Origin: Alcaligenaceae bacterium
Lineage (GTDB): Bacteria > Pseudomonadota > Gammaproteobacteria > Burkholderiales > Burkholderiaceae_B
NCBI GenBank assembly: GCA_013416445.1
Contig: JACCER010000023.1
Location: 1 to 54,127 of the forward strand
Length of the DNA: 54,127 bases
Reading direction: 5' to 3'
The position numbers and the translations under genes are program-made. The notes below the pieces were generated by a model. The model searched no databases. It had not been told where the DNA came from and saw nothing but the letters and a program-made list of their open reading frames with translations. This document shows positions 7,491 to 16,626 of this stretch, in pieces. How positions within the stretch are numbered: the first letter of the stretch is position 1; each line of letters opens with the position of its first letter.

Positions 7491-9638
7491 TCAAAAAGAA
7501 CTCTCGGCCTTCGCCATTTTCAGCAGCAGATCGGGGGGTGAAAATCGATCATGGCTATATTTTTCAGCGAGATACTGGGCTCTTTTGACCGCCTTCGTTA
7601 AACCATATTGATTCAAAAACTGGAATACGCCGCCCGTCCAGCGAGGAAACCCTATGCCCATTACTGACCCGATATCGCCGTCACCTGCGGCTTCCAGTAC
7701 GCCTTCTTGCAGAATGCGGACGGATTCGATCGCCATGCAAAATAGCAAGCGGTCTATCTTGTCTTGTTGTGGAATTTGCGCGTCGGGCTTGAGAAAGTGT
7801 TCCTTCAGCCCGGGCCAGAATATTTTTTGACCTTCAGTTGGATAATCGTAAAAACCCCCGCCAGCAGAACGGCCTTTACGGTTGAATTGATCGAGCATTT
7901 GCTCCATCACCGGATCAGCGGCGTGCGCTGGTAGCGGGCGACCTTCTGCCGCGTATGCCTTAAGGGTTTCCTGACGGTTGTTGTAGGACAAAGACAGGCT
8001 TACGGCATCCAGCACAGCCAGCGGACCGACTGGGAATCCGGCGAACATCGCCGCTGCTTCGATTGCTGCAGGGTCTTGCCCTTCGCCCAGCATTGCCACG
8101 CCTTCGCGAGTGAATGTGCTGAATACCCGGCTGGTAAAGAAACCGCGGCTATCGTTGATCACGATAGGTGTCTTGCCTATCTGCATGACGAAGTCCAGCG
8201 TTTGCGCCAGCGTTTCCTTGGAGCTTGCTTCGCCTTTGATGACTTCTACCAGTTGCATGCGATGTACTGGCGAGAAAAAATGGGTGCCAATGAAACGCTC
8301 GGGACGGGTCGACGCTGTTGCCAGGTCTGTGATGGGTAGCGTAGATGTATTGGAAGCCCAAATGGCATCGTCGCGCAGTAGTGGCTCTAGGGTTTTGATG
8401 ATATCGGCTTTAAGAGCCGGGTTTTCTGGTACCGCCTCGATCACCATGTCGACGTGAGCAAGCTCGTTGTAGCTTTCGGCTGTATGGATACGCGCCAGAA
8501 TGGCTAGCCGCTGTGATTCGTCGATTTCCCTTTTTTCGACACGCTTGGCCAGCAATTTATCTGCGTGGTCATGCGCAGCTTGTGCTTGAGCGATGGAGGC
8601 GTCCTTGACCCATACATCGATACCGCGCATGGCGGCGACATAGGCAATGCCTTGGCCCATCATGCCTGCGCCGAGTACGGCCAGGGTTTTGATCTGGGAT
8701 TTGGCAACATCCTGGGGGCGCTGCTTGCCTGACTTGATTTCGTTGGCGCGAAACCAGAATGTTTTGAGGATGCTTTTGGCTACCGGACCCGTCGCCAGCT
8801 TCACGAAGTAGCGGGTCTCGATGCGGGATGCGGTGTCAAAGTCGACTTGCATGCCCTCGACTGAGGCGCACAAGATGGCTTCAGGCGCGGGATAGCAGCC
8901 TTTGGTCTTGGCGCGTACCTGCGCGGCCGCTGAGGATATCCAGCGCTTGGAGGCGGGCGAGTCGTTCCAGCCGCCGGGAGGCACGAAGCCAGGCCTATCC
9001 CATGGTTGCTGGTACGTCGGGTTAGCCAGTATCCACGCTTTGGCCCGCTGCAGCATGTCTTCCTGGGTTTGCGCCAGCTCGTCAATCAGCCCTTGCTTCA
9101 GGGCTTCAGTTGGAGACATCAGTTTGCCGTCTTGCAAATAGGGTTGTGCCGCCGCCAGACCCAGTAAACGAGTCATGCGCACCACGCCGCCAGCACCAGG
9201 CATCAGGCCCAACGTTGCTTCGGGAAGGCCAAACTGTACTTTGGGTTTGTCGAGGGCAATGCGATGATGGCAGCTTAGAGCAATTTCGAATCCGCCTCCG
9301 AGCGCGGTGCCGTTGAGCGCAGCCACCACAGGCTTGCCCAGCGTTTCCAGGCGGCGCATGCTTTGCTTGCCCAGTTCGGTAGCGTCAAAAAACGTTTGCG
9401 CATCAGCCGCTTGTATGTTGTAGATGCGTTGAAGATTGCCTCCCGCAAAGAAGGTTGCTTTGGCCGAAGTCAATATGACACCGGTTATGCTGTCTTTTTC
9501 TGCCATTAATCGCTGCACGCATTGTGAAAAGCACTCGCGCATGGCGTCGGACATGGTGTTGACGCTTTGCTCTGGCGCATCTAGCGTTAGCGTGACGATG
9601 CCGTCATTTGATTTGTTGTAATGAATAGGGGCTTGCAT
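7491..9638 (-). CDS. Bifunctional enoyl-CoA hydratase / 3-hydroxyacyl-CoA dehydrogenase (FadJ/FadB type)
   Basis: A 715-aa multifunctional beta-oxidation enzyme. Residues ~1-190 are an enoyl-CoA hydratase/crotonase domain with an oxyanion-hole region (ALNGTALGGGFEIALSCHH) and the GLPEATLGLMPGAGG loop. From ~315 an NAD-binding Rossmann motif (VLGAGMMGQGIAYVAA) opens the dehydrogenase domain, with THFFSPVHRMQLVEVI as the HAD signature. It hydrates enoyl-CoA and oxidises the resulting 3-hydroxyacyl-CoA. It follows the thiolase gene by only 12 bases, so the two are co-transcribed and together complete a beta-oxidation turn with the acyl-CoA synthetase and dehydrogenase encoded divergently. Chain-length or ring-derived substrate specificity cannot be told. 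Confidence 0.92.
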   Translation of the reverse strand: MQAPIHYNKSNDGIVTLTLDAPEQSVNTMSDAMRECFSQCVQRLMAEKDSITGVILTSAKATFFAGGNLQRIYNIQAADAQTFFDATELGKQSMRRLETLGKPVVAALNGTALGGGFEIALSCHHRIALDKPKVQFGLPEATLGLMPGAGGVVRMTRLLGLAAAQPYLQDGKLMSPTEALKQGLIDELAQTQEDMLQRAKAWILANPTYQQPWDRPGFVPPGGWNDSPASKRWISSAAAQVRAKTKGCYPAPEAILCASVEGMQVDFDTASRIETRYFVKLATGPVAKSILKTFWFRANEIKSGKQRPQDVAKSQIKTLAVLGAGMMGQGIAYVAAMRGIDVWVKDASIAQAQAAHDHADKLLAKRVEKREIDESQRLAILARIHTAESYNELAHVDMVIEAVPENPALKADIIKTLEPLLRDDAIWASNTSTLPITDLATASTRPERFIGTHFFSPVHRMQLVEVIKGEASSKETLAQTLDFVMQIGKTPIVINDSRGFFTSRVFSTFTREGVAMLGEGQDPAAIEAAAMFAGFPVGPLAVLDAVSLSLSYNNRQETLKAYAAEGRPLPAHAADPVMEQMLDQFNRKGRSAGGGFYDYPTEGQKIFWPGLKEHFLKPDAQIPQQDKIDRLLFCMAIESVRILQEGVLEAAGDGDIGSVMGIGFPRWTGGVFQFLNQYGLTKAVKRAQYLAEKYSHDRFSPPDLLLKMAKAESSF

Positions 9639-9650
9639 TGATACTGTTCC

Positions 9651-10862
9651 TTAAATACGTTCAATCACCGTCGCGACACCCATGCCGCCCGCGACACAAA
9701 GGGTGGCAACGCCATAGCGCAACTGACGGCGCTCCAGCTCGTCGAGCAATGTGCCCAGGATCATGGCGCCGGTGGCGCCGATAGGGTGGCCCATGGCAAT
9801 TGAGCCGCCATTGACGTTAATTTTTTCCAAAGGAACGTTCAGCTCTTTGGCGAAGTACAGAGGGACGGCAGCGAAGGCCTCATTGACCTCGAACAGGTCA
9901 ATTTGATCTATTGACAGGCCCGCCCGTTCTAAAGCCTGCAGCGTGGCAGGTACTGGGCCAGTCAGCATCAGCGTGGCTTCGACGGTGCACAGGCCTGTGC
10001 CCAGAATGCGTGCGCGAGCTTGCAAGCCAAGGTCTTGTTCGACTTGTCTGTTGCCGACCAGCACCATTGCGGCGCCATCCACAATGCCCGATGACGAGCC
10101 AGCGGTATGCAGCGCTTGCACATGGTCCAGTTCCGGGTAGCGTTGGCGCGCAACAGCATGGTTGGCAACGGCAGAAGGGCCGCCGAAAGCGGGTTTCAGT
10201 TTGGCCAGGGATTCCAGGGTGGCGTCACCGCGGATGTATTCGTCGTGGTCAAGCACAGTCAGGCCGCTGGCGTCGTGCACCGGCACCAAAGAGCGTTTGA
10301 AATGCCCTTTTTGGCTGGCCTCGGATGCCAACTGCTGTGAGCGTACGGCAAAGGCATCAAGCTGTTCTCGAGTGAAGCCGCTAAGAGCCGCCAGCATATC
10401 GGCGCTGTAGCCTTGTGGAACGTAATTGATTTGCAGACTGGTTGCTGGGTCGTAGATCCAGGCGCCGCCACTGGCGCCCAGGCCGAGGCGTGACATTGAC
10501 TCTACACCGCCGGCCGCAATCAGGTTGTACCAACCCGAACGCAGCTTTTCTGTGGCAATATTCACAGCTTCAAGCCCGGCCCCGCAAAATCGCTGCAGCG
10601 CAATGCCGGGAACATGTTCCCAGCCTTTGGCGCCGCAGAGCGCGGCAATACGGGGCAGGCAGGAGCCTTGATCTCCCACCGCAGAGCTGACGCCCATGAT
10701 CAGGTCGTTAACCTGAGCGGGATCAAGCTGGTTGCGCTGACTCAATGCATTTAGTAGCGTAACTACTAAATCGATAGGTTTGGTTTCGTAAAGTGCTCCG
10801 CTACCTGCTTTTCCTTTACCGCGGGGAGTTCGGATAGCGTCAAATATCAATGTATCAGTCAT
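9651..10862 (-). CDS. Acetyl-CoA C-acyltransferase (thiolase)
   Basis: A 403-aa thiolase that cleaves 3-ketoacyl-CoA to acetyl-CoA and a shortened acyl-CoA. The acylated cysteine lies in LQRFCGAGLEAVNIA, the catalytic histidine in GGSIAMGHPIGATGA, and the second cysteine in the C-terminal TLCVAGGMGVA. The start is the ATG at 10862, six bases after GAGGCG; a short upstream in-frame extension exists but lacks a site. The gene heads a minus-strand operon (thiolase, FadJ-type, Bug receptor) and is divergent from the IclR regulator, which probably controls both sides. Either a FadI/FadA-like or a pathway-specific thiolase is possible. Confidence 0.92.
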   Translation of the reverse strand: MTDTLIFDAIRTPRGKGKAGSGALYETKPIDLVVTLLNALSQRNQLDPAQVNDLIMGVSSAVGDQGSCLPRIAALCGAKGWEHVPGIALQRFCGAGLEAVNIATEKLRSGWYNLIAAGGVESMSRLGLGASGGAWIYDPATSLQINYVPQGYSADMLAALSGFTREQLDAFAVRSQQLASEASQKGHFKRSLVPVHDASGLTVLDHDEYIRGDATLESLAKLKPAFGGPSAVANHAVARQRYPELDHVQALHTAGSSSGIVDGAAMVLVGNRQVEQDLGLQARARILGTGLCTVEATLMLTGPVPATLQALERAGLSIDQIDLFEVNEAFAAVPLYFAKELNVPLEKINVNGGSIAMGHPIGATGAMILGTLLDELERRQLRYGVATLCVAGGMGVATVIERI

Positions 10863-10901
10863 AGTTCGCCTCAAAAAGTGAGCTAAGTGTCTTATATAAA
10901 G

Positions 10902-10930
10902 TTGATTTAGTCAATTATAAAATGTATAGT
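10902..10930 (+). promoter_or_regulatory. Sigma-70-like promoter of the IclR gene
   Basis: TTGATT at 10902-10907 and TATAGT at 10925-10930 are separated by exactly 17 bases. The -35 box overlaps a small dyad (TTGA-5-TCAA, 10902-10914) that could be an operator. The region is shared with the divergent thiolase operon, so binding here could control both directions. Confidence 0.5.
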
Positions 10931-10950
10931 TTCAGCTTATTAGTATAAAT

Positions 10951-11817
10951 ATGAATCAAATGTCTCAATTAAGTGGTGTTGAAATGAACGCTGATAAAAG
11001 CAGTGGCGGGGCGTTGGCTCGTGGCATTGCCGTGCTGCAGGCATTCAGTGTCGACAAGTCACGCCTGACTGCCAAAGAACTCATGGCCACTACGGGCTTG
11101 CCCAAGCCTACGTTGTTTCGGCTGTTGACGGCGCTGTGTGATGCTAATTTGCTGCGCTATCACGAGCCCGATGGTTGTTTTATGCCTGCCCCTGGGTTGG
11201 CCAGCCTGGCGGCGCCATTGCTGGCGCGCACCTCTATTCGTCAACTGGCCTTTGGGCCCATGCAGACGCTGGCAGACCGTGTAGGCGCGCAGGTGTCACT
11301 TGGCCTTGGCCTGGGGTTTGATCTGGTGTTCATCGAACTGGCGCAGGCCAAGGGCTGTGTCACAGTCCGTCCCAGCATGGGAAGCAGGATTTCTCTGGCT
11401 CGTACCGCCACCGGGCGCGCCTACCTGAGCGCGCTCCCAGAAGAAAAAAGACAAGAATATTTGGCTCTCTTGTCTCAAAGCAACCCAGAGATGTCCTTGT
11501 TGCTGCAAGAGCGTTTGGCACAAGCGCAGCAAGATCTGAAAGAACGGGGTTTCTGTGTCAATCACGGGGATTTGAATCGTCAAATTCATGCGGTTGCGGT
11601 GCCGCTGCGAGTCGCGCCAGACTCCGATGAAATGTATGTCTTTAATTGTGCAGTACCAAGCTTTGAGCTGCAACCGGACCAGCTTCTTGGTGACGTTGGG
11701 CCGAGGCTGGTCACTCTGGCCCGGAGCATCGAAGCGGCTCTAGGGCTGCCGCCTTTATATCCCGTCGATGGATTCTCTCAATCTACGTCTTTTTCATCCA
11801 CTTTTACTAACCTGTAA
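10951..11817 (+). CDS. IclR-family transcriptional regulator
   Basis: A 288-aa regulator. An N-terminal winged helix-turn-helix (residues ~20-80, LTAKELMATTGLPKPTLFRL) is followed by the IclR effector domain (VGAQVSLGLGLGFDLVFIEL, then LARTATGRAYL). It is divergent from the thiolase/FadJ/Bug operon and sits 5 bases before the acyl-CoA synthetase gene, so it is the likely local switch for the whole acyl-CoA pathway, probably responding to a pathway acid or CoA ester. Start is uncertain: the ATG at 10951 has no clear ribosome-binding site, while an ATG at 10984 has a weak AAGTGG before it. The C-terminal tail is unusually serine-rich. Confidence 0.88.
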   Translation: MNQMSQLSGVEMNADKSSGGALARGIAVLQAFSVDKSRLTAKELMATTGLPKPTLFRLLTALCDANLLRYHEPDGCFMPAPGLASLAAPLLARTSIRQLAFGPMQTLADRVGAQVSLGLGLGFDLVFIELAQAKGCVTVRPSMGSRISLARTATGRAYLSALPEEKRQEYLALLSQSNPEMSLLLQERLAQAQQDLKERGFCVNHGDLNRQIHAVAVPLRVAPDSDEMYVFNCAVPSFELQPDQLLGDVGPRLVTLARSIEAALGLPPLYPVDGFSQSTSFSSTFTNL

Positions 11818-11822
11818 GCAGC

Positions 11823-13394
11823 ATGAATACATACAGCGATGCTATTGATAGATTGGCCTATTGGGCAACCACCGACCCAGGGAAAACAGCTGTTTGTCTG
11901 ATCGACGGCGAATGCGCAACTAGTCTCAACTTCGGTGAGCTTGACGCCCGCGCAAATGTTTTAGCCCAATGGCTGGTCAGCCTGGGCCTGCAAGAGGGTG
12001 ATGGCATTGCCTTCGTCATGGAAAACCAGCCTGATCTTATTGCGCTGGCATGGGCGGCTCGGCGCGCCGGCGTGTATTACACACCTGTCAGTACCCATTT
12101 GCAAACTGAAGAAATCGCCTACATTTTGCAAGACTGCGGTGCGAGCATGGTAGTGGCAACGCCGCAAACCGCGGCCTTGATTCCCGATGCGGCTCAGCTA
12201 GATTGCCAGCGTTATTTGATGGCGCACGAGGCAAGCGCACTGCCGGGGTTCATTCCCGTGTATTCGGCGCTCTCGGCGTTTCACGAGGGCGGTGCGCTGC
12301 CGCAACGCAAGGTGGGCCGAGACTTCTTGTATTCGTCTGGCACCACGGGCCGGCCTAAGGGTATCAAGCGGCCAATGGCTGCATTTGAAGACCGTTTTAA
12401 AGACAGCTACGATGCAGTGGTTTGGCGTGAATTCTTTCAGTTCGGACGAGACTGTGTCTATCTGACCATGGCGCCGCTGTACCATGCAGCACCGCTGCGC
12501 AGCGTGATGCGTTGCATTGATTGGGGTGGCAGCAATATTGTAGCGAGCCGTTTCGACGCCAAGCGCAGTTTGCAACTGATAGCACAATATCGCGTCACCA
12601 TTAGCCAGTGGGTCCCGACAATGATGGTTCGTCTTCTGGCGCTGCCGGCCACAGTGCGTAACAGCGCCGATCTATCCAGCATGAAAGTCGCTATTCACGC
12701 GGCAGCGCCATGTCCGCCTGATATCAAGCGCCGCATCATAGATTGGTGGGGTCCCGTATGGTACGAATATTACGGGGGCTCCGAGGGCATAGGGCTTACA
12801 GCAATCGATAGCCAAGAGTGGTTGGCGCGCCCAGGGTCGGTTGGCAAGGCAAAGCTGGGGACTATCCACATAAAGAACGAGCTAGGCCAGGAAATGGCTG
12901 TCGGGCAGCAAGGGCATATCTGGTTTTCTGGTACGCCACCGTTCAGTTATCACAATAATCCAGACAAAACGGCCGCTGCCTACGATGCCAGCGGCTGTGC
13001 AAGTTTTGGCGACATAGGTCATGTCGATGCAGATGGCTATCTTTACATCTCGGGCCGTCGCACTGACCTCATTTTGTCGGGCGGCGTCAATATCTATCCG
13101 CAAGAAATCGAAAATTTACTGGCGGCTCATCCTGCTGTTGCCGATGTGGCGGTAATTGGCGTACCTCATCCAGAGTTCGGTGAGGAAGTGAAGGCGGTTG
13201 TGCTGTTATACGACCAAGCCCAGGCAAACACAGAGTTAGAGCAGGAACTTGTTGACTACTGTCGCAAACATATAGCCCACCTGAAATGTCCACGCAGCGT
13301 CGATTTTGTGCAGTCTCTGCCTCGTTTGGAAAACGGGAAAATCTATAAACGTTTGCTTATGAAGCAGTACAGCGAGCAGGCTGCTACCCCTTAA
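11823..13394 (+). CDS. Acyl-CoA synthetase (AMP-forming)
   Basis: A 523-aa ANL-superfamily ligase that activates a carboxylic acid to its CoA ester with ATP. The P-loop is YSSGTTGRPKG (170-180), the A5 motif YEYYGGSEG is present, and the C-terminal hinge and lysine motif (SGRRTDLILSGGVNIYPQEI, then NGKIYKRLLMK) are intact. The gene starts 5 bases after the IclR gene and is followed after 20 bases by an acyl-CoA dehydrogenase, giving a three-gene operon. With the divergent thiolase and FadJ-type enzyme this forms a full activation and beta-oxidation route. The substrate acid is unknown. Confidence 0.9.
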   Translation: MNTYSDAIDRLAYWATTDPGKTAVCLIDGECATSLNFGELDARANVLAQWLVSLGLQEGDGIAFVMENQPDLIALAWAARRAGVYYTPVSTHLQTEEIAYILQDCGASMVVATPQTAALIPDAAQLDCQRYLMAHEASALPGFIPVYSALSAFHEGGALPQRKVGRDFLYSSGTTGRPKGIKRPMAAFEDRFKDSYDAVVWREFFQFGRDCVYLTMAPLYHAAPLRSVMRCIDWGGSNIVASRFDAKRSLQLIAQYRVTISQWVPTMMVRLLALPATVRNSADLSSMKVAIHAAAPCPPDIKRRIIDWWGPVWYEYYGGSEGIGLTAIDSQEWLARPGSVGKAKLGTIHIKNELGQEMAVGQQGHIWFSGTPPFSYHNNPDKTAAAYDASGCASFGDIGHVDADGYLYISGRRTDLILSGGVNIYPQEIENLLAAHPAVADVAVIGVPHPEFGEEVKAVVLLYDQAQANTELEQELVDYCRKHIAHLKCPRSVDFVQSLPRLENGKIYKRLLMKQYSEQAATP

Positions 13395-13414
13395 CCCTTA
13401 TATCCTCATTCATT

Positions 13415-14545
13415 ATGCGTAACACACTAAGAGAAGACCACGAGCAGTATCGCGATCAAGTCAGGAAATTCGTGCAACGTGAAATTGCTCCTTATCATCA
13501 CGAATGGGAAAAGCTAGGCGCCGTGCCTCGCGAAACCTGGCTCAAGGCGGGGCGCGAAGGGGTGCTGTTGCCTGCGATTCCTGAAGAGTATGGCGGCGGT
13601 GGTGGTGATTTCGGCCACTCGATTGTTGTTATCGAAGAGTTGATGCGTGTCGTGGCGTCAGGCCCAGGCTTCCCTTTGCACTCCGATATCGTAGCCCCTT
13701 ATTTACTGGCCTACGGGACGGAAGAACAGAAGCAACGCTGGCTCCCGCCAATGGCGCGTGGTGAAAAAATAGGCGCAATAGCCATGACCGAACCGGGCAT
13801 AGGCAGCGACTTGAAGAGCATGAGCACTGCCGCCCGCCGTGATGGTGATTATTATGTGCTGAACGGAGCAAAAACCTTCATCACCAACGGCCTGAATTCC
13901 GATATTGTGATCGTGGCTTGTAAAACAGATCCAGAACAAGGCACCAGAGGGGTCAGCCTTATTGTGGTCGAGGCCGATATGCCGGGATTCACCAAAGGCC
14001 CGCTGCTAGAAAAAATCGGCCTCCTGGCGCAAGATACCACTGAGCTCTTCTTTGACAATGTACGTGTGCCTGTGACTAACTTGCTGGGCGAGGAAGGCAA
14101 AGGCTTTGGCTACCTCATGCATCAACTGGCACAAGAGCGGCTTATGGTTGCATCGCGTAGCCCCGCCCTGATGGAAGCCATGCTTGAAGAAACCATTAGC
14201 TATACACGTAATCGCAAGGCCTTTGGCCAGCCAATTTTCAACCACCAGAACACGCGCTTCAAGCTGGCCGAAATCAAAGCCAAAACGGTGGCGTGCCGCG
14301 TGCTTGTCGATCATTGCATTACGCTGCATTTCAATCAGCAACTGACACCGGAAATGGCCGCCATTGCCAAGCTCTACGCCACCGAACAGCAAGGGCAAGT
14401 GGTGGACGAACTGCTACAGTTGCACGGCGGCTATGGCTTCATGCGGGAATATCCTATTGCCCGCGCTTTTGTCGACAGTCGGGTGCAGCGTATTTATGGT
14501 GGTACGTCCGAGATCATGAAGGAAATCATTTCCCGTACCTTATAA
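13415..14545 (+). CDS. Acyl-CoA dehydrogenase
   Basis: A 376-aa FAD-dependent acyl-CoA dehydrogenase that makes the alpha-beta double bond in acyl-CoA. Conserved features are IGAIAMTEPGIGSDL in the middle domain and LLQLHGGYGFMREYPIARAF plus QRIYGGTSEIMKEI at the C-terminus. It is the third gene of the IclR operon and feeds the FadJ-type enzyme encoded on the other strand. The length matches the ordinary short/medium-chain family rather than the AidB branch found later in the window. Electrons would pass to ETF. Confidence 0.92.
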   Translation: MRNTLREDHEQYRDQVRKFVQREIAPYHHEWEKLGAVPRETWLKAGREGVLLPAIPEEYGGGGGDFGHSIVVIEELMRVVASGPGFPLHSDIVAPYLLAYGTEEQKQRWLPPMARGEKIGAIAMTEPGIGSDLKSMSTAARRDGDYYVLNGAKTFITNGLNSDIVIVACKTDPEQGTRGVSLIVVEADMPGFTKGPLLEKIGLLAQDTTELFFDNVRVPVTNLLGEEGKGFGYLMHQLAQERLMVASRSPALMEAMLEETISYTRNRKAFGQPIFNHQNTRFKLAEIKAKTVACRVLVDHCITLHFNQQLTPEMAAIAKLYATEQQGQVVDELLQLHGGYGFMREYPIARAFVDSRVQRIYGGTSEIMKEIISRTL

Positions 14546-14553
14546 GCTCTAGT

Positions 14554-14570
14554 TGGCGCCTCAGGCGCCA
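14554..14570 (+). terminator. Hairpin after acyl-CoA dehydrogenase
   Basis: TGGCGCC-TCA-GGCGCCA forms a perfect 7-bp stem with a three-base loop just after the operon stop, followed by GTCTTCTT. It is a plausible but weak rho-independent terminator because the T-tract is interrupted. Confidence 0.45.
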
Positions 14571-14714
14571 GTCTTCTTAACGAAGCGGCATATATCATTA
14601 TGGAAAGCGCTTAATCTGACAAATAGCGGTTGCGATGTAAGATTAGGCGCGTAAGCGCCACCCCCATTAACCTGAGCTGCGTTATCATTCATAAAAAACT
14701 GGAGACCTACTTAT

Positions 14715-15305
14715 ATGCTTAAAGTTTATTCCATCGACGGTATGACCCCCGTTGTCGATCCCACCGCGTACGTGCATCCCACTGCTGTGCTTATAGGCGA
14801 TGTCATAGTAGGGCCGGGCGTGTATATTGGGCCTCTGGCCAGCCTGCGTGGCGATTTCGGGCGCATTGTGCTGAAAGAGGGCTCGAACGTGCAGGATGGC
14901 TGCGTACTGCACGGTGGCCATAGAGGCGACACCTTGGTCGATGTTGATGGGCATATAGGGCATGGGGCCATTTTGCATGGCTGTACCATAGGGCGAAATG
15001 TCCTGGTGGGCATGAATGCCGTCGTCATGGACAACGCCGTTATTGGCGAGTCCAGCATAATCGCCGCAATGTCGTTTGTGAAAATAGGCATGGAGGTGCC
15101 GCCACGCAGCATGGTGGTGGGTTCGCCCGCGCGGGTATTGCGCGAATTGACCGACGAACAAATTGCCCGCAAGTCGTACGGCACCAGAAAATATCAACGG
15201 CTGGCGCAGCGTAGCAAGCAAACCATGCAGGCGGTAGAGCCGCTTGCGGCGGAAGAACCCGGCCGCATGCGCTGGACGGTAGAACAGGTAGGCCCGCTAA
15301 CCTGA
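14715..15305 (+). CDS. PaaY/CaiE-family hexapeptide-repeat protein (gamma-carbonic-anhydrase-like)
   Basis: A 196-aa left-handed beta-helix protein. Hexapeptide repeats run from ~residue 15 to 125 ([20 protein letters not shown], then [20 protein letters not shown]). The metal-binding histidines of the gamma-carbonic-anhydrase fold are apparent in the VLHGGH and IGHGAILH segments. PaaY and CaiE proteins accompany CoA-ester pathways (phenylacetate, carnitine); PaaY has thioesterase activity that rescues dead-end CoA esters. It is close to, but separated by ~170 bases and a hairpin from, the acyl-CoA operon, so a similar housekeeping role for that pathway is an inference. A GGAGAC site lies upstream of the ATG. 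Confidence 0.85.
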   Translation: MLKVYSIDGMTPVVDPTAYVHPTAVLIGDVIVGPGVYIGPLASLRGDFGRIVLKEGSNVQDGCVLHGGHRGDTLVDVDGHIGHGAILHGCTIGRNVLVGMNAVVMDNAVIGESSIIAAMSFVKIGMEVPPRSMVVGSPARVLRELTDEQIARKSYGTRKYQRLAQRSKQTMQAVEPLAAEEPGRMRWTVEQVGPLT

Positions 15306-15341
15306 TGCGCACGGGCTAGATCACGTTAGTCAGACCTATAT

Positions 15342-16508
15342 TCAAGGCTGGTCAAAGATGTTGCCGTTCAACAAAATAGACCGGTCTACATCCAGAATAT
15401 TAGTGCGGCCGCAAAAGCCCATCGTGATATCGAGCTCGTTGGCTATCATTTGCAGGCAGCGGGTTACGCCGGCCTCGCCCATGGCGCCCAGCGAATATAA
15501 AAACGAGCGGCCTATCATGGTGCCTTTGGCTCCAAGCGCCACGGCCTTGAGCACATCCTGGCCGGAACGTATGCCGCCATCCATCCAGACTTCAATGTCT
15601 TTTCCTACCGCGTGAGCAATGGCAGGCAGCGCGGATATGGAAGAAGGGGCGCCATCGAGCTGGCGTCCGCCGTGATTGGACACAATAAGAGCATCAGCGC
15701 CGCTTTCTACTGCCAGGCGGGCATCTTGGGCGTCCATGATGCCTTTGAGTATCAGCTTGCCGCCCCAGCGTTTCTTGACCCATTCGATGTCTTCCCAGCT
15801 TAGTGACGGGTCGAATTGCTCTGCCGTCCAGGACGACAGCGAAGACAGGTCGCCCACCCCCTTGGCATGGCCAACAATATTGCCAAAGCTGCGCCGCTTG
15901 GTGCCCAGCATGTTCATGCACCAGCGCGGCTTGGTTGCCAGGTTGATCAGGTTGGCCAAGGTGGGGCGCGGCGGGGTCGACAAACCGTTCTTGATGTCTT
16001 TATGGCGCTGGCCCAGCACTTGCAGGTCTAGGGTCAGTACCAGCGCCGAGCAATTGGCTGCTTTGGCGCGATCGATCAGGCGCTCGATGAAGTCGCGATC
16101 ACGCATGACATACAACTGGAACCAGAAGGGTTTGTGTGTATGGGCGGCTACATCTTCAATAGAGCAGATGCTCATGGTGGACAGGGTGAAGGGGATGCCG
16201 AATTTTTCGGCGGCCTTGGCGCCCAGAATTTCGCCGTCGGCGTGCTGCATCCCGGTCAGGCCAGTGGGCGCGATGGCGACAGGCATGGCTACGTCTATGC
16301 CTATCATGGAACTGCGCAATGACCTTTTTTCAATGTCGACGGCAACCCGCTGGCGAAACTTCAGCTTTTGAAAATCAGTTTCGTTCGAACGATACGTGGT
16401 TTCGGTCCAGGAGCCGGAATCGGCGTAGTCGTAGAACATTCTGGGGACACGGCGCACGGCCAGTCGGCGGAAATCTTCAACGCAGGTGATTTTGGACGGG
16501 GTAGGCAA
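15342..16508 (-). CDS. lldD: L-lactate dehydrogenase (FMN-dependent, LldD)
   Basis: A 388-aa FMN-dependent alpha-hydroxyacid oxidoreductase that oxidises L-lactate to pyruvate at the inner membrane. Visible features include FYDYADSGSWTETTYRSNE, the VAIAPTGLTGMQHADGE segment, the active-site SNHGGRQLDG and DGGIRSGQDVLKA. The start is taken as the TTG at 16508 because AGGAG lies seven bases before it and the conserved protein begins right there; the open frame continues upstream to 16853 but overlaps the preceding gene and shows no conservation. TTG starts are rare, so translation may be modest. It follows the phosphoribosyltransferase-HAD gene on the same strand. Confidence 0.9.
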   Translation of the reverse strand: MPTPSKITCVEDFRRLAVRRVPRMFYDYADSGSWTETTYRSNETDFQKLKFRQRVAVDIEKRSLRSSMIGIDVAMPVAIAPTGLTGMQHADGEILGAKAAEKFGIPFTLSTMSICSIEDVAAHTHKPFWFQLYVMRDRDFIERLIDRAKAANCSALVLTLDLQVLGQRHKDIKNGLSTPPRPTLANLINLATKPRWCMNMLGTKRRSFGNIVGHAKGVGDLSSLSSWTAEQFDPSLSWEDIEWVKKRWGGKLILKGIMDAQDARLAVESGADALIVSNHGGRQLDGAPSSISALPAIAHAVGKDIEVWMDGGIRSGQDVLKAVALGAKGTMIGRSFLYSLGAMGEAGVTRCLQMIANELDITMGFCGRTNILDVDRSILLNGNIFDQP

Positions 16509-16626
16509 GTAGGATCTCCTGGACTTATAGATATGGCTGGAGCCGTATTGGGCAGTTTCGTAGCAAGTAACGCATCTTAACCAATATTTTCCATGCTGAT
16601 AATGATGGTTTTCGAGTGTGTTCGCT

